Below, in pieces: positions 29,901-43,250 of a DNA stretch of 64,000 bases. The position numbers and the translations under genes are program-made. The notes under the pieces were generated by a model. The model was not told where the DNA came from, did not search any database, and saw only the letters and a program-made list of their open reading frames with translations. Every line of letters starts with the position of its first letter. The stretch's first letter is position 1. Source of the DNA: Siphonodentalium dalli (taxonomy: Eukaryota > Mollusca > Scaphopoda > Gadilida > Siphonodentaliidae); contig CP136061.1 in assembly GCA_032622095.1 (NCBI GenBank), positions 10,557,287 to 10,621,286 of the forward strand, written 5' to 3'.

Positions 29901-32900
29901 AACTTAAACTATTGTATTGTATAGCGGTATGTTGCTCTCACCGTTAAACCTAAACAATTGTATTGTATAGCGGTATGGTACTCACACCGTTAAACTTAAA
30001 CGATTGTATTGTATAGCGGTATGTTACTCACACCGTTAAACTTAAACGATTGTATTGTATAGCGGTATGTTACTCACACCGTTAAACCTAAACGATTGTA
30101 TTGTATAGCGGTATGTTACTCACACCGTTAAACTTAAACGATTGTATTGTATAGCGGTATGTTACTCACACCGTTAAACTTAAACGATTGTATTGTATAG
30201 CGTTATGTTACTCTCACCGTTAAACCTAAACGATTGTATTGTATAGCGGTATGTTACTCTCACCGTTAAACTTAAACGATTGTATTGTATAGCGGTATGT
30301 TACTCACACCGTTAAACTTAAACGATTGTATTGTATAGCGGTTTGTTACTCTCACAGTTAAACTTAAACGATTGTATTGTATAGCGGTATGTTACTCACA
30401 CCGTTAAACTTAAACGATTGTATTGTATAGCGGTATGTTACTCTCACCGTTAAACCTAAACGATTGTATTGTATAGCGGTATGTTACTCACACCGTTAAA
30501 CTTAAACGATTGTATTGTATAGCGGTATGTTACTCACACCGTTAAACTTAAACGATTGTATTGTATAGTGGTATGTTACTCACACCGTTAAACTTAAACG
30601 ATTGTATTGTATAGCGGTATGTTACTCACACAGTTAAACTTAAACGATTGTATTGTATAGCGGTATGTTACTCACACCGTTAAACGATTGTATTGTATAG
30701 CGGTATGTTACTCACATCGTTAAACTTAAACGATTGTATTGTATAGCGGTATGTTACTCACACCGTTAAACTTAAACGATTGTATTGTATAGCGGTATGT
30801 TACTCTCACCGTTAAACCTAAACGATTGTATTGTATAGCGGTATGTTACTCACACCGTTAAACTTAAACGATTGTATTGTATAGCGGTATGTTACTCACA
30901 CCGTTAAACTTAAACGATTGTATTGTATAGTGGTATGTTACTCACACCGTTAAACTTAAACGATTGTATTGTATAGCGGTATGTTACTCACACCGTTAAA
31001 CGATTGTATTGTATAGCGGTATGTTACTCTCACCGTTAAACCTAAACGATTGTATTGTATAGCGGTATGTTACTCACACCGTTAAACTTAAACGATTGTA
31101 TTGTATAGCGGTATGTTACTCACACCGTTAAACTTAAACGATTGTATTGTATAGCGGTATGTTACTCACATCGTTAAACGATTGTATTGTATAGCGGTAT
31201 GTTACTCACAACGTTAAACTTAAACGATTGTATTGTATAGCGGTATGTTACTCACACCGTTAAACTTAAACGATTGTATTGTATAGCGGTATGTTACTCA
31301 CAGCGTTAAACTTAAACGATTGTATTGTATAGCGGTATGGTACTCACACCGTTAAACCTAAACGATTGTAGTGTATAGCGGTATGTTACTCACACCGTTA
31401 AACTTAAACGATTGTATTGTATAGCGGTATGTTACTCACACCGTTAAACTTAAACGATTGTATTGTATAGCGGTATGTTACTCACACCGTTAAACTTAAA
31501 CGATTGTATTGTATAGCGGTATGTTACTCTCACCGTTAAACTTAAACGATTGTATTGTATAGCGGTATGTTACTCTCGCCGTTAAACTTAAACGATTGTA
31601 TTGTATAGCGGTATGTTACTCACACCGTTAAACTTAAACGATTGTATTGTATAGCGTTATGTTACTCTCACCGTTAAACCTAAACGATTGTATTGTATAG
31701 CGGTATGTTACTCACAACGTTAAACTTAAACTATTGTATTGTATAGCGGTATGTTACTCTCACCGTTAAACCTAAACGATTGTATTGTATAGCGGTATGG
31801 TACTCACACCGTTAAACTTAAACGATTGTATTGTATAGCGGTATGTTACTCACACCGTTAAACCTAAACGATTGTATTGTATAGCGGTATGGTACTCACA
31901 CCGTTAAACTTAAACGATTGTATTGTATAGCGGTATGTTACTCTCACCGTTAAACCTAAACGATTGTATTGTATAGCGGTATGTTACTCACACCGTTAAA
32001 CTTAAACGATTGTATTGTATAGCGGTATGTTACTCACACCGTTAAACTTAAACGATTGTATTGTATAGTGGTATGTTACTCACACCGTTAAACTTAAACG
32101 ATTGTATTGTATAGCGGTATGTTACTCACACCGTTAAACTTAAACGATTGTATTGTATAGTGGTATGTTACTCACACCGTTAAACTTAAACGATTGTATT
32201 GTATAGCGGTATGTTACTCACACAGTTAAACTTAAACGATTGTATTGTATAGCGGTATGTTACTCACACCGTTAAACGATTGTATTGTATAGCGGTATGT
32301 TACTCTCACCGTTAAACCTAAACGATTGTATTGTATAGCGGTATGTTACTCACACCGTTAAACTTAAACGATTGTATTGTATAGCGGTATGTTACTCACA
32401 CCGTTAAACTTAAACGATTGTATTGTATAGTGGTATGTTACTCACACCGTTAAACTTAAACGATTGTATTGTATAGCGGTATGTTACTCACACAGTTAAA
32501 CTTAAACGATTGTATTGTATAGCGGTATGTTACTCACACCGTTAAACGATTGTATTGTATAGCGGTATGTTACTCACATCGTTAAACTTAAACGATTGTA
32601 TTGTATAGCGGTATGTTACTCACACCGTTAAACTTAAACGATTGTATTGTATAGCGGTATGTTACTCACAGCGTTAAACTTAAACGATTGTATTGTATAG
32701 CGGTATGGTACTCACACCGTTAAACCTAAACGATTGTAGTGTATAGCGGTATGTTACTCACACCGTTAAACTTAAACGATTGTATTGTATAGCGGTATGT
32801 TACTCACACCGTTAAACTTAAACGATTGTATTGTATAGCGGTATGTTACTCACACCGTTAAACTTAAACGAGTGTATTGTATAGCGGTATGTTACTCTCA

Positions 32901-35117
32901 CCGTTAAACTTAAACGATTGTATTGTATAGCGGTATGTTACTCTCACCGTTAAACTTAAACGATTGTTTTGTATAGCGGTATGTTACTCACACCGTTAAA
33001 CTTAAACGATTGTATTGTATAGCGTTATGTTACTCTCACCGTTAAACCTAAACGATTGTATTGTATAGCGGTATGTTACTCACAACGTTAAACTTAAACT
33101 ATTGTATTGTATAGCGGTATGTTACTCTCACCGTTAAACCTAAACGATTGTATTGTATAGCGGTATGGTACTCACACCGTTAAACTTAAACGATTGTATT
33201 GTATAGCGGTATGTTACTCACACCGTTAAACCTAAACGATTGTATTGTATAGCGGTATGTTACTCACACCGTTAAACTTAAACGATTGTATTGTATAGCG
33301 GTATGTTACTCACACCGTTAAACTTAAACGATTGTATTGTATAGCGGTATGTTACTCACACCGTTAAACTTAAACGATTGTATTGTATAGCGGTATGTTA
33401 CTCTCACCGTTAAACTTAAACGATTGTATTGTATAGCGGTATGTTACTCACACCGTTAAACTTAAACGATTGTATTGTATAGCGGTATGTTACTCTCACC
33501 GTTAAACCTAAACGATTGTATTGTATAGCGGTATGTTACTCACACCGTTAAACTTAAACGATTGTATTGTATAGCGGTATGTTACTCACACCGTTAAACT
33601 TAAACGATTGTATTGTATAGTGGTATGTTTCTCACACCGTTAAACTTAAACGATTGTATTGTATAGCGGTATGTTACTCACACCGTTAAACCTAAACGAT
33701 TGTATTGTATAGCGGTATGTTACTCACACCGTTAAACTTAAACGATTGTATTGTATAGCGGTATGTTACTCACACAGTTAAGCTTAAACGATTGTATTGT
33801 ATAGCGGCATGTTACTCACACCGTTAAACGATTGTATTGTATAGCGGTATGTTACTCACATCGTTAAACTTAAACGATTGTATTGTATAGCGGTATGTTA
33901 CTCACACCGTTAAACTTAAACGATTGTATTGTATAGCGGTATGTTACTCACACCGTTAAACTTAAACGATTGTATTGTATAGCGGTATGTTACTCACAGC
34001 GTTAAACTTAAACGATTGTATTGTATAGCGGTATGGTACTCACACCGTTAAACCTAAACGATTGTAGTGTATAGCGGTATGTTACTCACACCGTTAAACT
34101 TAAACGATTGTATTGTATAGCGGTATGTTACTCACACCGTTAAACTTAAACGATTGTATTGTATAGCGGTATGTTACTCACACCGTTAAACTTAAACGAT
34201 TGTATTGTATAGCGGTATGTTACTCTCACCGTTAAACTTAATCGATTGTATTGTATAGCGGTATGTTACTCTCACCGTTAAACTTAAACGATTGTATTGT
34301 ATAGCGGTATGTTACTCACACCGTTAAACTTAAACGATTGTATTGTATAGCGTTATGTTACTCACACCGTTAAACTTAAACGATTGTATTGTATAGCGGT
34401 ATGTTACTCACACCGTTAAACTTAAACGATTGTATTGTATAGCGGTATGGTACTCACACCGTTAAACTTAAACGATTGTATTGTATAGCGGTATGTTACT
34501 CACACCGTTAAACTTAAACGATTGTATTGTATAGCGGTATGTTACTCACACCGTTAAACTTAAACGATTGTATTGTATAGCGGTATGTTACTCACACCGT
34601 TAAACTTAAACGATTGTATTGTATAGCGGTATGTTACTCACACCGTTAAACCTAAACGATTGTATTGTATAGCGGTATGTTACTCACACCGTTAAACTTA
34701 AACGATTGTATTGTATAGCGGTATGTTACTCTCACCGTTAAACCTAAACGATTGTATTCTATAGCGGTATGGTACTCACACCGTTATACCTAAACGATTG
34801 TATTGTATAGCGGTATGTTACTCACACCGTTAAACTTAAACGATTGTATTGTATAGCGGTATGTTACTCACACCGTTAAACTTAAAAGATTGTATTGTAT
34901 AGCGGTATGGTACTCACACCGTTAAACTTAAACGATTGTATTGTATAGCGGTATGTTACTCACACCGTTAAACTTAAACGATTGTATTGTATAGCGGTAT
35001 GTTACTCTCACCGTTAAACTTAAACGATTGTATTGTATAGCGGTATGTTACTCACACCGTTAAACTTAAACGATTGTATTGTATAGCGGTATGGTACTCA
35101 CACCGTTAAACCTAAAC
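17912..35117. repeat. 46-bp satellite array, right block (about 370 monomers)
   Basis: Same 46-bp monomer and orientation as the left block. From 17.9 to about 20 kb the variant order continues that of 6.0-7.9 kb (for example AACCGATTG at 6121 and 18,266; CCGTGAAAC at 7321 and 19,466). From about 22 kb a different set of variants dominates (GTATGGTACTCACACC, TGTAGTGTATAG, TAGTGGTATG), with a higher-order period of 5024 bp. Pairs include CTCGCCG at 26,551 and 31,575 and ATGTTTCTCACA at 28,601 and 33,625. The array ends abruptly at AACCTAAACGG|TCATGTTAGGG. No gene or inserted element is seen inside. Confidence 0.98.
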
Positions 35118-35995
35118 GGTCATGTTAGGGTTATTGTTCCTTCGTCTACAAGTTAAAAATATTACCTTAAATGTACAATCACATTCACATGTATATTACA
35201 TGAAACAGGCAATATGTCTCTGTATTACAATATATTTCTGTGGGTACAGTATGGTATTATTCATCACGTTGGTAAGTTAGTCACATATCACATTGACTAA
35301 TAATATACAACCATTTGTCTTGTACATTTATCGCTGCCCAGAATGACTGCACGCTGTAAACCCGCTAGACCATCGCCACTATTGGCACAGAGGCTCACAA
35401 TGCTTTCCAAAAGAGTACAACTTCGCGTTGGTTATATATTTCGTATATCTTGAATAAACTAACAAGGTACGCTCTGTATTGTGTCACGCCTGAGAAAGTT
35501 CGGGACCCCTAATATTTCTAAAATTAAAATTTTATCTCGGTGTGACACAACGGGACATTAAAGCAATATTTAGTGTCTATATTAACCCATGTTAAAGCCT
35601 AGTGCATGACTTTGATGTAATAAAAATCAACCAAAATTATGAGTGATGTTTAGAATCTTATATCCAGATTCAGAGGGGGCGATTAGCAGCGAGCTATAAC
35701 ATTGGTTATCAAGGTGAATACACAATTACTAAAGGATTATCTTGATGAAAGTGAAGACGAAGCTGAGTCTCAAATGAAAATACCGAAATAGACTGATTAG
35801 AGTACAGTTAGCACTGAATAAGGTATTAAATGTCGCAATTAATCTTACAATGGAACAGGGGGGGGGGGGGGGTAATACAAAATTTGCAGGAAGGTATGCC
35901 GGGTGGGTGGGTCGTCTGACGGGCAAAACAAATTTGAGACCGAAATGATCACTGGTTGGAAAATTCCCAACGAAGAATGGTGTTTGGTTGGAATT
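35118..35995. other. Unique AT-rich spacer after the satellite
   Basis: No credible coding region. It contains a short imperfect hairpin with TGTGTCAC/GTGACACA tips (about 35,480-35,550) and a poly-G run at about 35,860-35,871. A single TTAGGGTTA near 35,125 is too short to be telomeric. Confidence 0.7.
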
Positions 35996-36330
35996 CCCAT
36001 ATAAAAATGTACCTGGGTAAATCTTGGTGTTTACCTAGGTATACCCCTGATGAACCCCGGTACATGTAGGTTTTACCCTGGTTCCACCCATGTCACACCC
36101 AGGTTACACCCAGGTAAATCAGGGCTTTATAAAGATTTACCCTGGTGTTTTCTATATATGTTAGGTTAAACCCCAGTTTACCCGAGTTTTTACGGATATA
36201 ATTTAGAAAAACGCTGTCACACCCGGGTGTTATTTAGACCCAGGTTATCCGGAGTATTTACACCCAGGTATTTACACCAGGTTTTCGCCCGCGTATTTAC
36301 TACAGTGTTCACCCGGATATATACACCTGT
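35996..36330. repeat. CCCAGGT-type dispersed repeat, copy 1
   Basis: Rich in degenerate ACCCAGGTTTACACC-like words in both orientations. Its first 27 bases (35,996-36,022, CCCATATAAAAATGTACCTG...) are the exact reverse complement of 50,027-50,053, the end of the second copy. The two are therefore members of one dispersed family inserted in opposite directions. Confidence 0.75.
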
Positions 36331-36359
36331 GGTATTTTGTTAAACTGTATAATCTGCAC

Positions 36360-39091
36360 TTGAAGTTACCGTATTAACCCGTTCTATATGACAGCATCAT
36401 TGGCGTGTAGTTAACCATTATTAACCATTCTATATTAAAGCATTAATTGACAGGTAGTTACCTTATTAACCCTTTCTATAGTAAGTAACATTGGTGAGTA
36501 GTTACAGTATTAACCCATTCTATATTAAAGCATCATTGACGTGAAGTTACCTTATTAACCCTTTCTGTATTAAAGCATCATTGACGTGTAGTTACCTTAT
36601 TAACCCTTTCTATATTAAAACATAATTGATGTGTAGTTACCATGTTAACCCTTTCTATATTATAGCATCATTGACGGGTAGTTGCCTTATTAACTCTGTA
36701 TATACCAAATTATCATTGTCGTGTATAATTACCTTGTCCATTTCTATACTAAGTACCATTGGCGTGTAGTTACCTTATTAACCCTTTCTATATTAAAGCA
36801 TTAATTGACAGGTAGTTACCTTATTAACCCTTTCTATATTTAATATTATTGGTGAGTAGTTGCATTATTAACCCTTTCTATATTAAATCGCCATTGACGG
36901 GTAGTTACCTTATTAACAATTTTTGTATTAAAGCATCATTGACGTGTAGTTACCTTATTATAACCCTTTCTATATTAAAGCATCATTGACGTGTAATTAC
37001 CATATTAACCATTTCTATAGTAAAGAATTATTGCCGGGTAGTTACATTATTAACCCGTTCTTTAAAAGTATCATTGGTGAGTAGTTACCATATTGACCCG
37101 TTCTATATTAAAGCATCATTGACGTGAAGTTACCTTATTAACCCTTTCTATATTAAAGCACCATTGATGTGTAGTTACCTTATTAACCCTTTCTATATTA
37201 AAACATCATTGACGTGTGGTTACCATGTTAACCCTTTCAATATTAAAGCACCATTGACGGATAGTTGCCTTATTGACCCTGTATATACTAAAGTACCATT
37301 GTCGTGTAGTTACCTTATTAACCCTTCATATACATTGACGTGTAGTTACCTTATTAACCCTTTCTATATTAAAGCATTAATTGACAGGCAGTTACCTTAT
37401 TAACCCTTTCTATACTAAGTATCATTGGCATGTAGTTACCTTATTAACCCTTTCTATATTAAAGCATTAATTGACAGGTAGTTACCTTAAACAACCCGTT
37501 CTATACTAAGTATCATAGGTGAGTAGTTACATTATTAACCATTTCTATACTAAAGCGCCATTGACGGGTAATTACCTTATTAACCATTTTTGTATCAAAG
37601 CATCGTTGACGTGCAGTACCATAGTATAACCCTTTCTATATTAAAGCATCATTGGCGGATAGTTACCATATTAACCCTTTCTATATTAAAGTACCATTGG
37701 CGTGTAATTACCTTATTAACCCTTTCTATATTGAAGCAATAATTGACAGGTATGCCCTAGTTACCTTATTAACCCTTTCTATAATAAGTGTCATTGGTGA
37801 TTAGTTACATTATTAACCCTTTCTACAATAAAGCATCATTGACATGAAGTTACCTTATTAACCATTTCTGTATTAAAGAATTATTGACGTGTAGTTACCT
37901 TATTAACCCTTTCTATATTAAAGTATCATTGACGGGTAGTTGCCTTATTAACCATGTATATACCTAAGTATCAGTGTCGTGTAGTTACCTTATTAACCCT
38001 TTCTATACTAAGTATCATTGACGTGTAGTTACCTTATTAACCCTTTCTATATAAAAGCACCATTGATGGGTAGTTACCTTATTAACCATTTTTGTATTGA
38101 AGCATCATTGGCGTGCAATTACCTTATTAACCCTTTCTATATTGAAGCAATAATTGACAGGTAGGCACTAGTTACCTTATTAACCCTTTCTATAATAAGT
38201 GTCATTGGAGATTAGTTACATTATTAACCCTTTCTACAATAAAGCATCATTGACATGAAGTTACCCTTAACCATTTCTGTATTAAAAAATTATTGACGTG
38301 TAGTTACCTTATTAACCCTTTCTATATTGAGACATCATTTACGTGTAGTTGCCATGTTAACCCTTTCTATATTAAAGTATCATTGACGGGTAGTTGCATT
38401 GTTAACCCTGTATATACCTACTAGTAAGTATCAGTGTCGTGTAGTTACCTTATTAACCCTTTCTATACTAAGTATCATTGGCGGTTAGTTACCTTATTAA
38501 CCCGTTATATACTAAGTATCATTGACGTGTAGTTACCTTATTAACCCTTTCTATATAAATGCACCATTGATGGGTAGTTACATTATTAACCATTTTTGTA
38601 TTGAAGCATCATTGGCGTGTAGTTACCTTATTAACGCTTTCTATATTAAAGCATCATTGACATGTAGTTATCATATTAGCCAGTTCTATATTAAAGCATC
38701 ATTGACGGTAGTTACCATAGTAACCCTTTCTACAATGTATATTAAAGCACCATTGGCGTGTAATTACCATATTAACCCTTTCTATATTAAAACATCATTG
38801 TCGTGTAGTTACCCTATTAGCTCTTTCTATATTAAAGCATCATTGACGTGTAGAACTTTACCTTATTAACCCTTTCTTTATTAAAGCATTATTGACATGT
38901 AGTTACCTTATTAACCCTTTCTATATTGAAGCATCATTGACAAGAAGTTAAATTATTAACCTTTCTATACTAAGTATCATTGCCGTGTAGTTAGTTACCT
39001 TATTAACCCTTTCTATATTAAGACGTCGGTCATTGACAGGTAGTTACCTTATTAACCATTTCAAGCATCATTGGCGAGTAGTTACCTTATT
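36360..39091. repeat. Degenerate 45-bp tandem array (about 60 units)
   Basis: The unit is approximately GTGTAGTTACCTTATTAACC plus CTTTCTATATTAAAGCATCA plus TTGAC, with many substitutions, indels and truncated units. Since 45 is divisible by 3, stretches stay open and translate to repeats such as CSYLINPFYIKASLT (37,164-37,403 and 38,522-38,869). This periodicity, not coding, explains the ORFs. A sub-block with GGTAGGCACTAGTTACCTTA and TAATAAGTGTCATTGG occurs twice (about 37,730-37,870 and 38,130-38,280), showing a local higher-order duplication of about 400 bp. The sequence is unrelated to the 46-bp satellite. Confidence 0.92.
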
Positions 39092-40518
39092 TCTTGAAGT
39101 TTATTATGACAGTATGACAATACACTACCCCGGACAAATGAAGCAATATCACACTTTATCTAACAGCCTAGCTATAACTAGTGAACATTAAGCTGACAAA
39201 CAGACAATTTTCAGGGCCATTACCGGTATTTAATATTAAAGGGATACAAAATAAAGATATTTCTAATTATCAGTAAGAATTATTCTCTAAGTGATACTTA
39301 TTATTTCAAATAAATGATTGCGTATACTATAGTAGACCATATACCACCAACAGGAAAATATTAGTGAATACAATTATTGTGTTTCAAAATTCGTTTCGTT
39401 TCGTTTCTGCAGCCAAATTACAATCTTAACTTTTAGTTACCGTTAATTCGAAAAGAAGCGCCGCTAAATCCTTGTGGTGTTTTGAGTTAATTTTGTCGCG
39501 AATCAACGCGGAATGACAGAAGGAAATGGTGTATTCGCTACAAACGGATAAACTGTGGACTTATATATAAGATTCGCCGATTTTGTCTGCATGGATGTGC
39601 GCAAATATCGAAAAAGACTGAATTTCATGTGACAAAAAATATTTCAATTCCCGGAACAGTAAGAATTAAGCTACGATAACGAAACGGATCAACTATAGTA
39701 TTGAACGGCCATCTGCCCATAACCAGAATATTCCCGCTGACACATCTGTATGACCTGGAATATTTGTATCACATGAAAACCACTGACAGTGGACATAGTG
39801 CATTGGGATTGAATTGAAAAGTAATACATGTACAGTACATTGTAATTATTTGAAATTGTCACGCTACGACAATACGCAAAATTGAATTTGTGGTACCGGT
39901 ACAAGCATGATGCAGTGGCAGTGGCCTGATCATGCACCTGTCCAGAAGAAAATTGAGAAGTTTGATCTGCGATAGTGAGGGGTCTGTACTACTGTACATG
40001 TACATGTGGCCATAGACTCATACGGTACTGATAGTGTTAAGCCTGCTGTTACAATAATACTACTTTTGCTGTTTTACTGGTCTTACTGTGTCAATGTGAC
40101 ATTGTTAATTCAGTTCCACTCTAATGTACATTAACTGGCAATGATGCATCACTATTGAAGGCACCGGTAATCCCTACATACCAGGAGGACGCGGCATTGA
40201 AACTTGGTACAACAGTTGTTACACGACAAAGAAAATTATCAACAAGTTCATGGTGACAATTGTTACAATTTACAAATATTTAAGGATTATACTAATGTCA
40301 ATTTGATGAGTAGATGCGTGACTGATAAAAGAATTAGAGACTCCATATTTACTCAAAAGATAACAGTATACGATGCCATACAGTTGTTCCATAACACCTC
40401 AACCTTTGGTGGATAACAGCAAACTAATGAAAATGATGAAACCCAGACTCAACATCAAGACTACATGTGCATGCATAAGTAACGGTTCAATGATTTTGAC
40501 TCCATCAGATGATATTTA
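39092..40518. other. Low-information intergenic stretch
   Basis: AT-rich, mostly single-copy sequence. Short open frames (for example 40,204-40,416 plus) show no recognisable domain, no start context and no splice structure. A TCGTTTCGTTTCGTTTC microsatellite-like patch lies near 39,390. Nothing else is supported. Confidence 0.6.
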
Positions 40519-40889
40519 GGCGACACCAATTTTTAAGTCTGGTTTACTATAATGTGGGGATAAAAAAAGTAGATGCAGGACAGTGCATGAGGGAAAAAAA
40601 TAAAAAAGATTGTCCCCCCAATTTATATCCAGAGTAAATCGTGGAATTTCACATAAATTGTGAAAAAATGTTTTTGTATAAAATTGTGAACCAAACAAGA
40701 CATATCTTGTCATGAAATACATGAAAATATGGATATGTAAATGATCATGAGCAGAACCGGATGCGACAACACATGAAAATCAGTACGCATGTAAAATATT
40801 TTGGGAGAAAACAGTTTTATTTTTTTTCATGAAATGGACAAAAAGTTGTAGGAGGTGTTCGTAAACCAGACTTAAAAATTGGTGTCGCC
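40519..40889. mobile_element. 371-bp MITE with TTA target duplication
   Basis: Terminal inverted repeats of about 29 bp, GGCGACACCAATTTTTAAGT... at 40,519 and its reverse complement ending at 40,889, flanked by TTA on both sides. A 3-bp TTA/TAA target is typical of PIF/Harbinger elements; that assignment is inference. The interior is AT-rich and non-coding. Confidence 0.85.
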
Positions 40890-41098
40890 TTAGGCTCATG
40901 TTAACACAGGTTCACATATTCTCAAAATAATTGTCTCCCTCAACCGTACTAGTATTTATATCTGATAGAACCTCAGTGAGACCATGTTGAAAATTACCAT
41001 CAATACTGTTTCAGTGTTGATCCAAGTTACATGCAACGTGGTCATGTTACTTCAAACCAGTTGCAATGTTCCTTCGTGAAAATAAATGTCAATGCAAC

Positions 41099-41215
41099 TT
41101 ACTCTCGGGCTCCAAATAAAAGTGCAGGCCCAAATAATAGTGCAGGGGGGGGGGGGGAATTCCATTGAAAGTTATTAAATAAAAGTACAGACCCAAATAA
41201 TAGTGCAGGGGGAAC
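41099..41215. repeat. Partial copy of the TACTCT...AATAAAAGT MITE family
   Basis: TACTCTCGGGCTCCAAATAA and repeated AAATAAAAGTRCAG...CAAATAATAGTGCAGG words resemble the ends of the element at 41,326-41,740. A poly-G run interrupts it at about 41,145-41,157. Confidence 0.55.
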
Positions 41216-41325
41216 TCTGAGCAAAACATCAACTGTGGTTAACCAAATAATTTTTATAGATGGTATGTAGTACATGTACATGTATGTATCATGTGGTGTT
41301 TTGGTATGCCACATACTTGAATATG

Positions 41326-41740
41326 TACTCTTGAGTGCCTAATAAACATACATGTACGATTATTAAAATTGAGGTAAAATTCCCACCTGTACGATCGTTA
41401 TTTGGTCCTGTACGTTTATTAAATTAACCAAAAGAAATAATTCACCAATCTTAAATTGTGTTATTCATAGATAAATGAACTCTGATTGTTGACAGTGATC
41501 AGCACACTGTAGATTCACAGACCTGGCTATCAATCAAAACTATTTCTGTCACATGGCATCAGTATATAAACCAGTCACTGGCAGTCAGATGGTGCGTTTT
41601 GTTGGGATGTATGGTACTAATAGTTCCAGTCTGTACGTTTATTCCGCCCTGTACTATTATTCAGTTACGCGACATTTTCCAACCTGTACTACATGTAGTC
41701 TATTATTCCACCCTGTACTTTTATTAGGCACTCAAGAGTA
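41326..41740. mobile_element. 415-bp MITE-like element with inverted ends
   Basis: Starts TACTCTTGAGTGCCTAATAA and ends with the reverse complement (TTATTAGGCACTCAAGAGTA). It is flanked by ATG on both sides, a possible 3-bp target duplication. Subterminal CCTGTAC.TTTATT words repeat inside both ends. The interior ORF at 41,553-41,741 runs into the terminal repeat and is not a gene. Confidence 0.75.
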
Positions 41741-42487
41741 ATGTTTGCAACAGCGATGTTGTCGATTAATCAAAATACCGTAAATACTATGAGGCATTCC
41801 AGCGGTCAGCGGCATTGTAATTGAATGTGGTTGAACAGTCAAATACCGGTGGTCAATCTTGTTGTGGGGTGGGGTCATTTAATTAGAACATAGCTATATT
41901 TATGTTAAACTAGTCTCTTGTGTAGTTTGGGTTACTATTAATCAGATATTTAATGAATGTTTGGAATGTATGGTAGCATTCTTACTAGTACCTGGATAAA
42001 CATATGCCATGCACACCGCTGGTCATCATATCATCACCACTGTGGGCAATAAACCCCGGCGGGCATCAGTAAACCGCTCATCGGGCTATAACAATTAGAG
42101 TTTTCCATACCAGGGTTAGTCTAATCAATTAAAATTGGTCAATTTAGAGGTTATACCAACCAGTGGAAGACGTACATGTATATTCAGATATCTATCAGTT
42201 TTCGAGAAAAAACCCATCTTAGTCGAGCAGACTTAGAATATCGGGGTAAACTTAAATTTCATTCAGCAAAACTTTCACAGCAGAATAAAAAAATAGTACA
42301 TTATAATCACTTACAGTACATGTACCCCAGGTGCAGTGCTAGCCTATATACTACCAAAACTTTTGGTCGGTTTCTCGATGTCTGACACTTGTAAACGCTT
42401 GAACGGGTATATAGTACATGTATGTGAATTAAATATCTTATTAGTGACACAACACTTCACAAGAGGCTAGACATACATTTGTAACTA
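41741..42487. other. Intergenic stretch, nothing recognised
   Basis: No ORF with a recognisable domain and no tandem repeat. TACATGTA words are scattered, as throughout the window. Confidence 0.55.
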
Positions 42488-42649
42488 CAGTAATGCTCTA
42501 ATTAATCGACCCCTTAACCACAGCAGAATTATGGGTAACTCGGGGAGAGCTTTCCGATGAATGACAACAAGCCATATTTCCGACTAAATCCTGAAAAGTT
42601 ACACATAATTCTGCTGTGGTTAAGGGGTCGATTACTTAGGACATTACTG
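42488..42649. mobile_element. 162-bp palindromic MITE, TA target (deleted copy)
   Basis: Ends CAGTAATGCTC.../...CATTACTG flanked by TA. The arms pair through AATCGACCCCTTAACCACAG and its complement. This is the same family as 45,789-45,998 but lacks part of the left arm. The CAGT tip and TA duplication fit Tc1/mariner-type MITEs. Confidence 0.85.
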
Positions 42650-43130
42650 TATCTGTTTTAGTGCACATCAAATTGATTTGTTGTATTTCCTCTTGTAATT
42701 TGTCTTTGATTGTGTTCGCCATTTCGATGGACTACATGTACTGACATCAATGACTGAAATGAGTCAAAATTTAGCAGTGCAGCCAATTATATAGATAAAC
42801 AGAATTAAATAGCATCCAAATTCCAAATGACCATAAATGATAAAACAAACTTTATTGAGCACATTTTTAATACTAGTAATTACAGCTACAATGAAAGCAT
42901 ACAGTTTGAGCTTCTTTATAATACCACTGAGTTAGGTGATGTTTTGATATTTTGGTTTGGGCACCTAATAAAAATTCTAAGTTTGGTAAAACTGTCTGTA
43001 TACAAAGTTTATCTGACCGTGATGAATAAAACCTATAAATGGGATCATATACATGTATGTTAGATATCATTACATGATTATTTGAAAACACATATCCGTA
43101 TGGAAAACAAACTATTTTACCACTGGCCAA
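42650..43130. other. Intergenic stretch, nothing recognised
   Basis: AT-rich sequence. Overlapping short ORFs on both strands (42,827-43,063 plus, 42,873-43,130 minus) have no recognisable content. Confidence 0.5.
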
Positions 43131-43250
43131 GTGGTCCTGCTAATATGCTATGATGCTGGTGGTCCTGCTGAATTGCTATGATGCGGGTAGCGCAATTCAT
43201 AGCAATTCAGCAGGACCCAACCGCATATCATAGCACATTAGCAGGAACAC
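43131..43250. repeat. 120-bp hairpin (inverted repeat)
   Basis: GTGGTCCTGCTAATATGCTA on the left pairs with the right end (TAGCACATTAGCAGGAAC). An inner pair, GTCCTGCTGAATTGCTATGA, has its complement from about 43,195. The arms contain a direct repeat of GGTCCTGCT, so alternative foldings are possible. Probably a small foldback MITE. Confidence 0.75.

Noticed and set aside
1-35117. CENP-B box or other known centromere motif in the 46-bp monomer
   Set aside because: No nTTCGnnnnAnnCGGGn pattern is present on either strand of the consensus.
35120-35130. TTAGGGTTA next to the satellite as a telomere
   Set aside because: Only about one and a half hexamers, not an array.
37164-38869. Open frames translating to CSYLINPFYIKASLT repeats
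   Set aside because: They arise because the degenerate array has a 45-bp period (15 codons); units with indels close the frame and no protein family fits.
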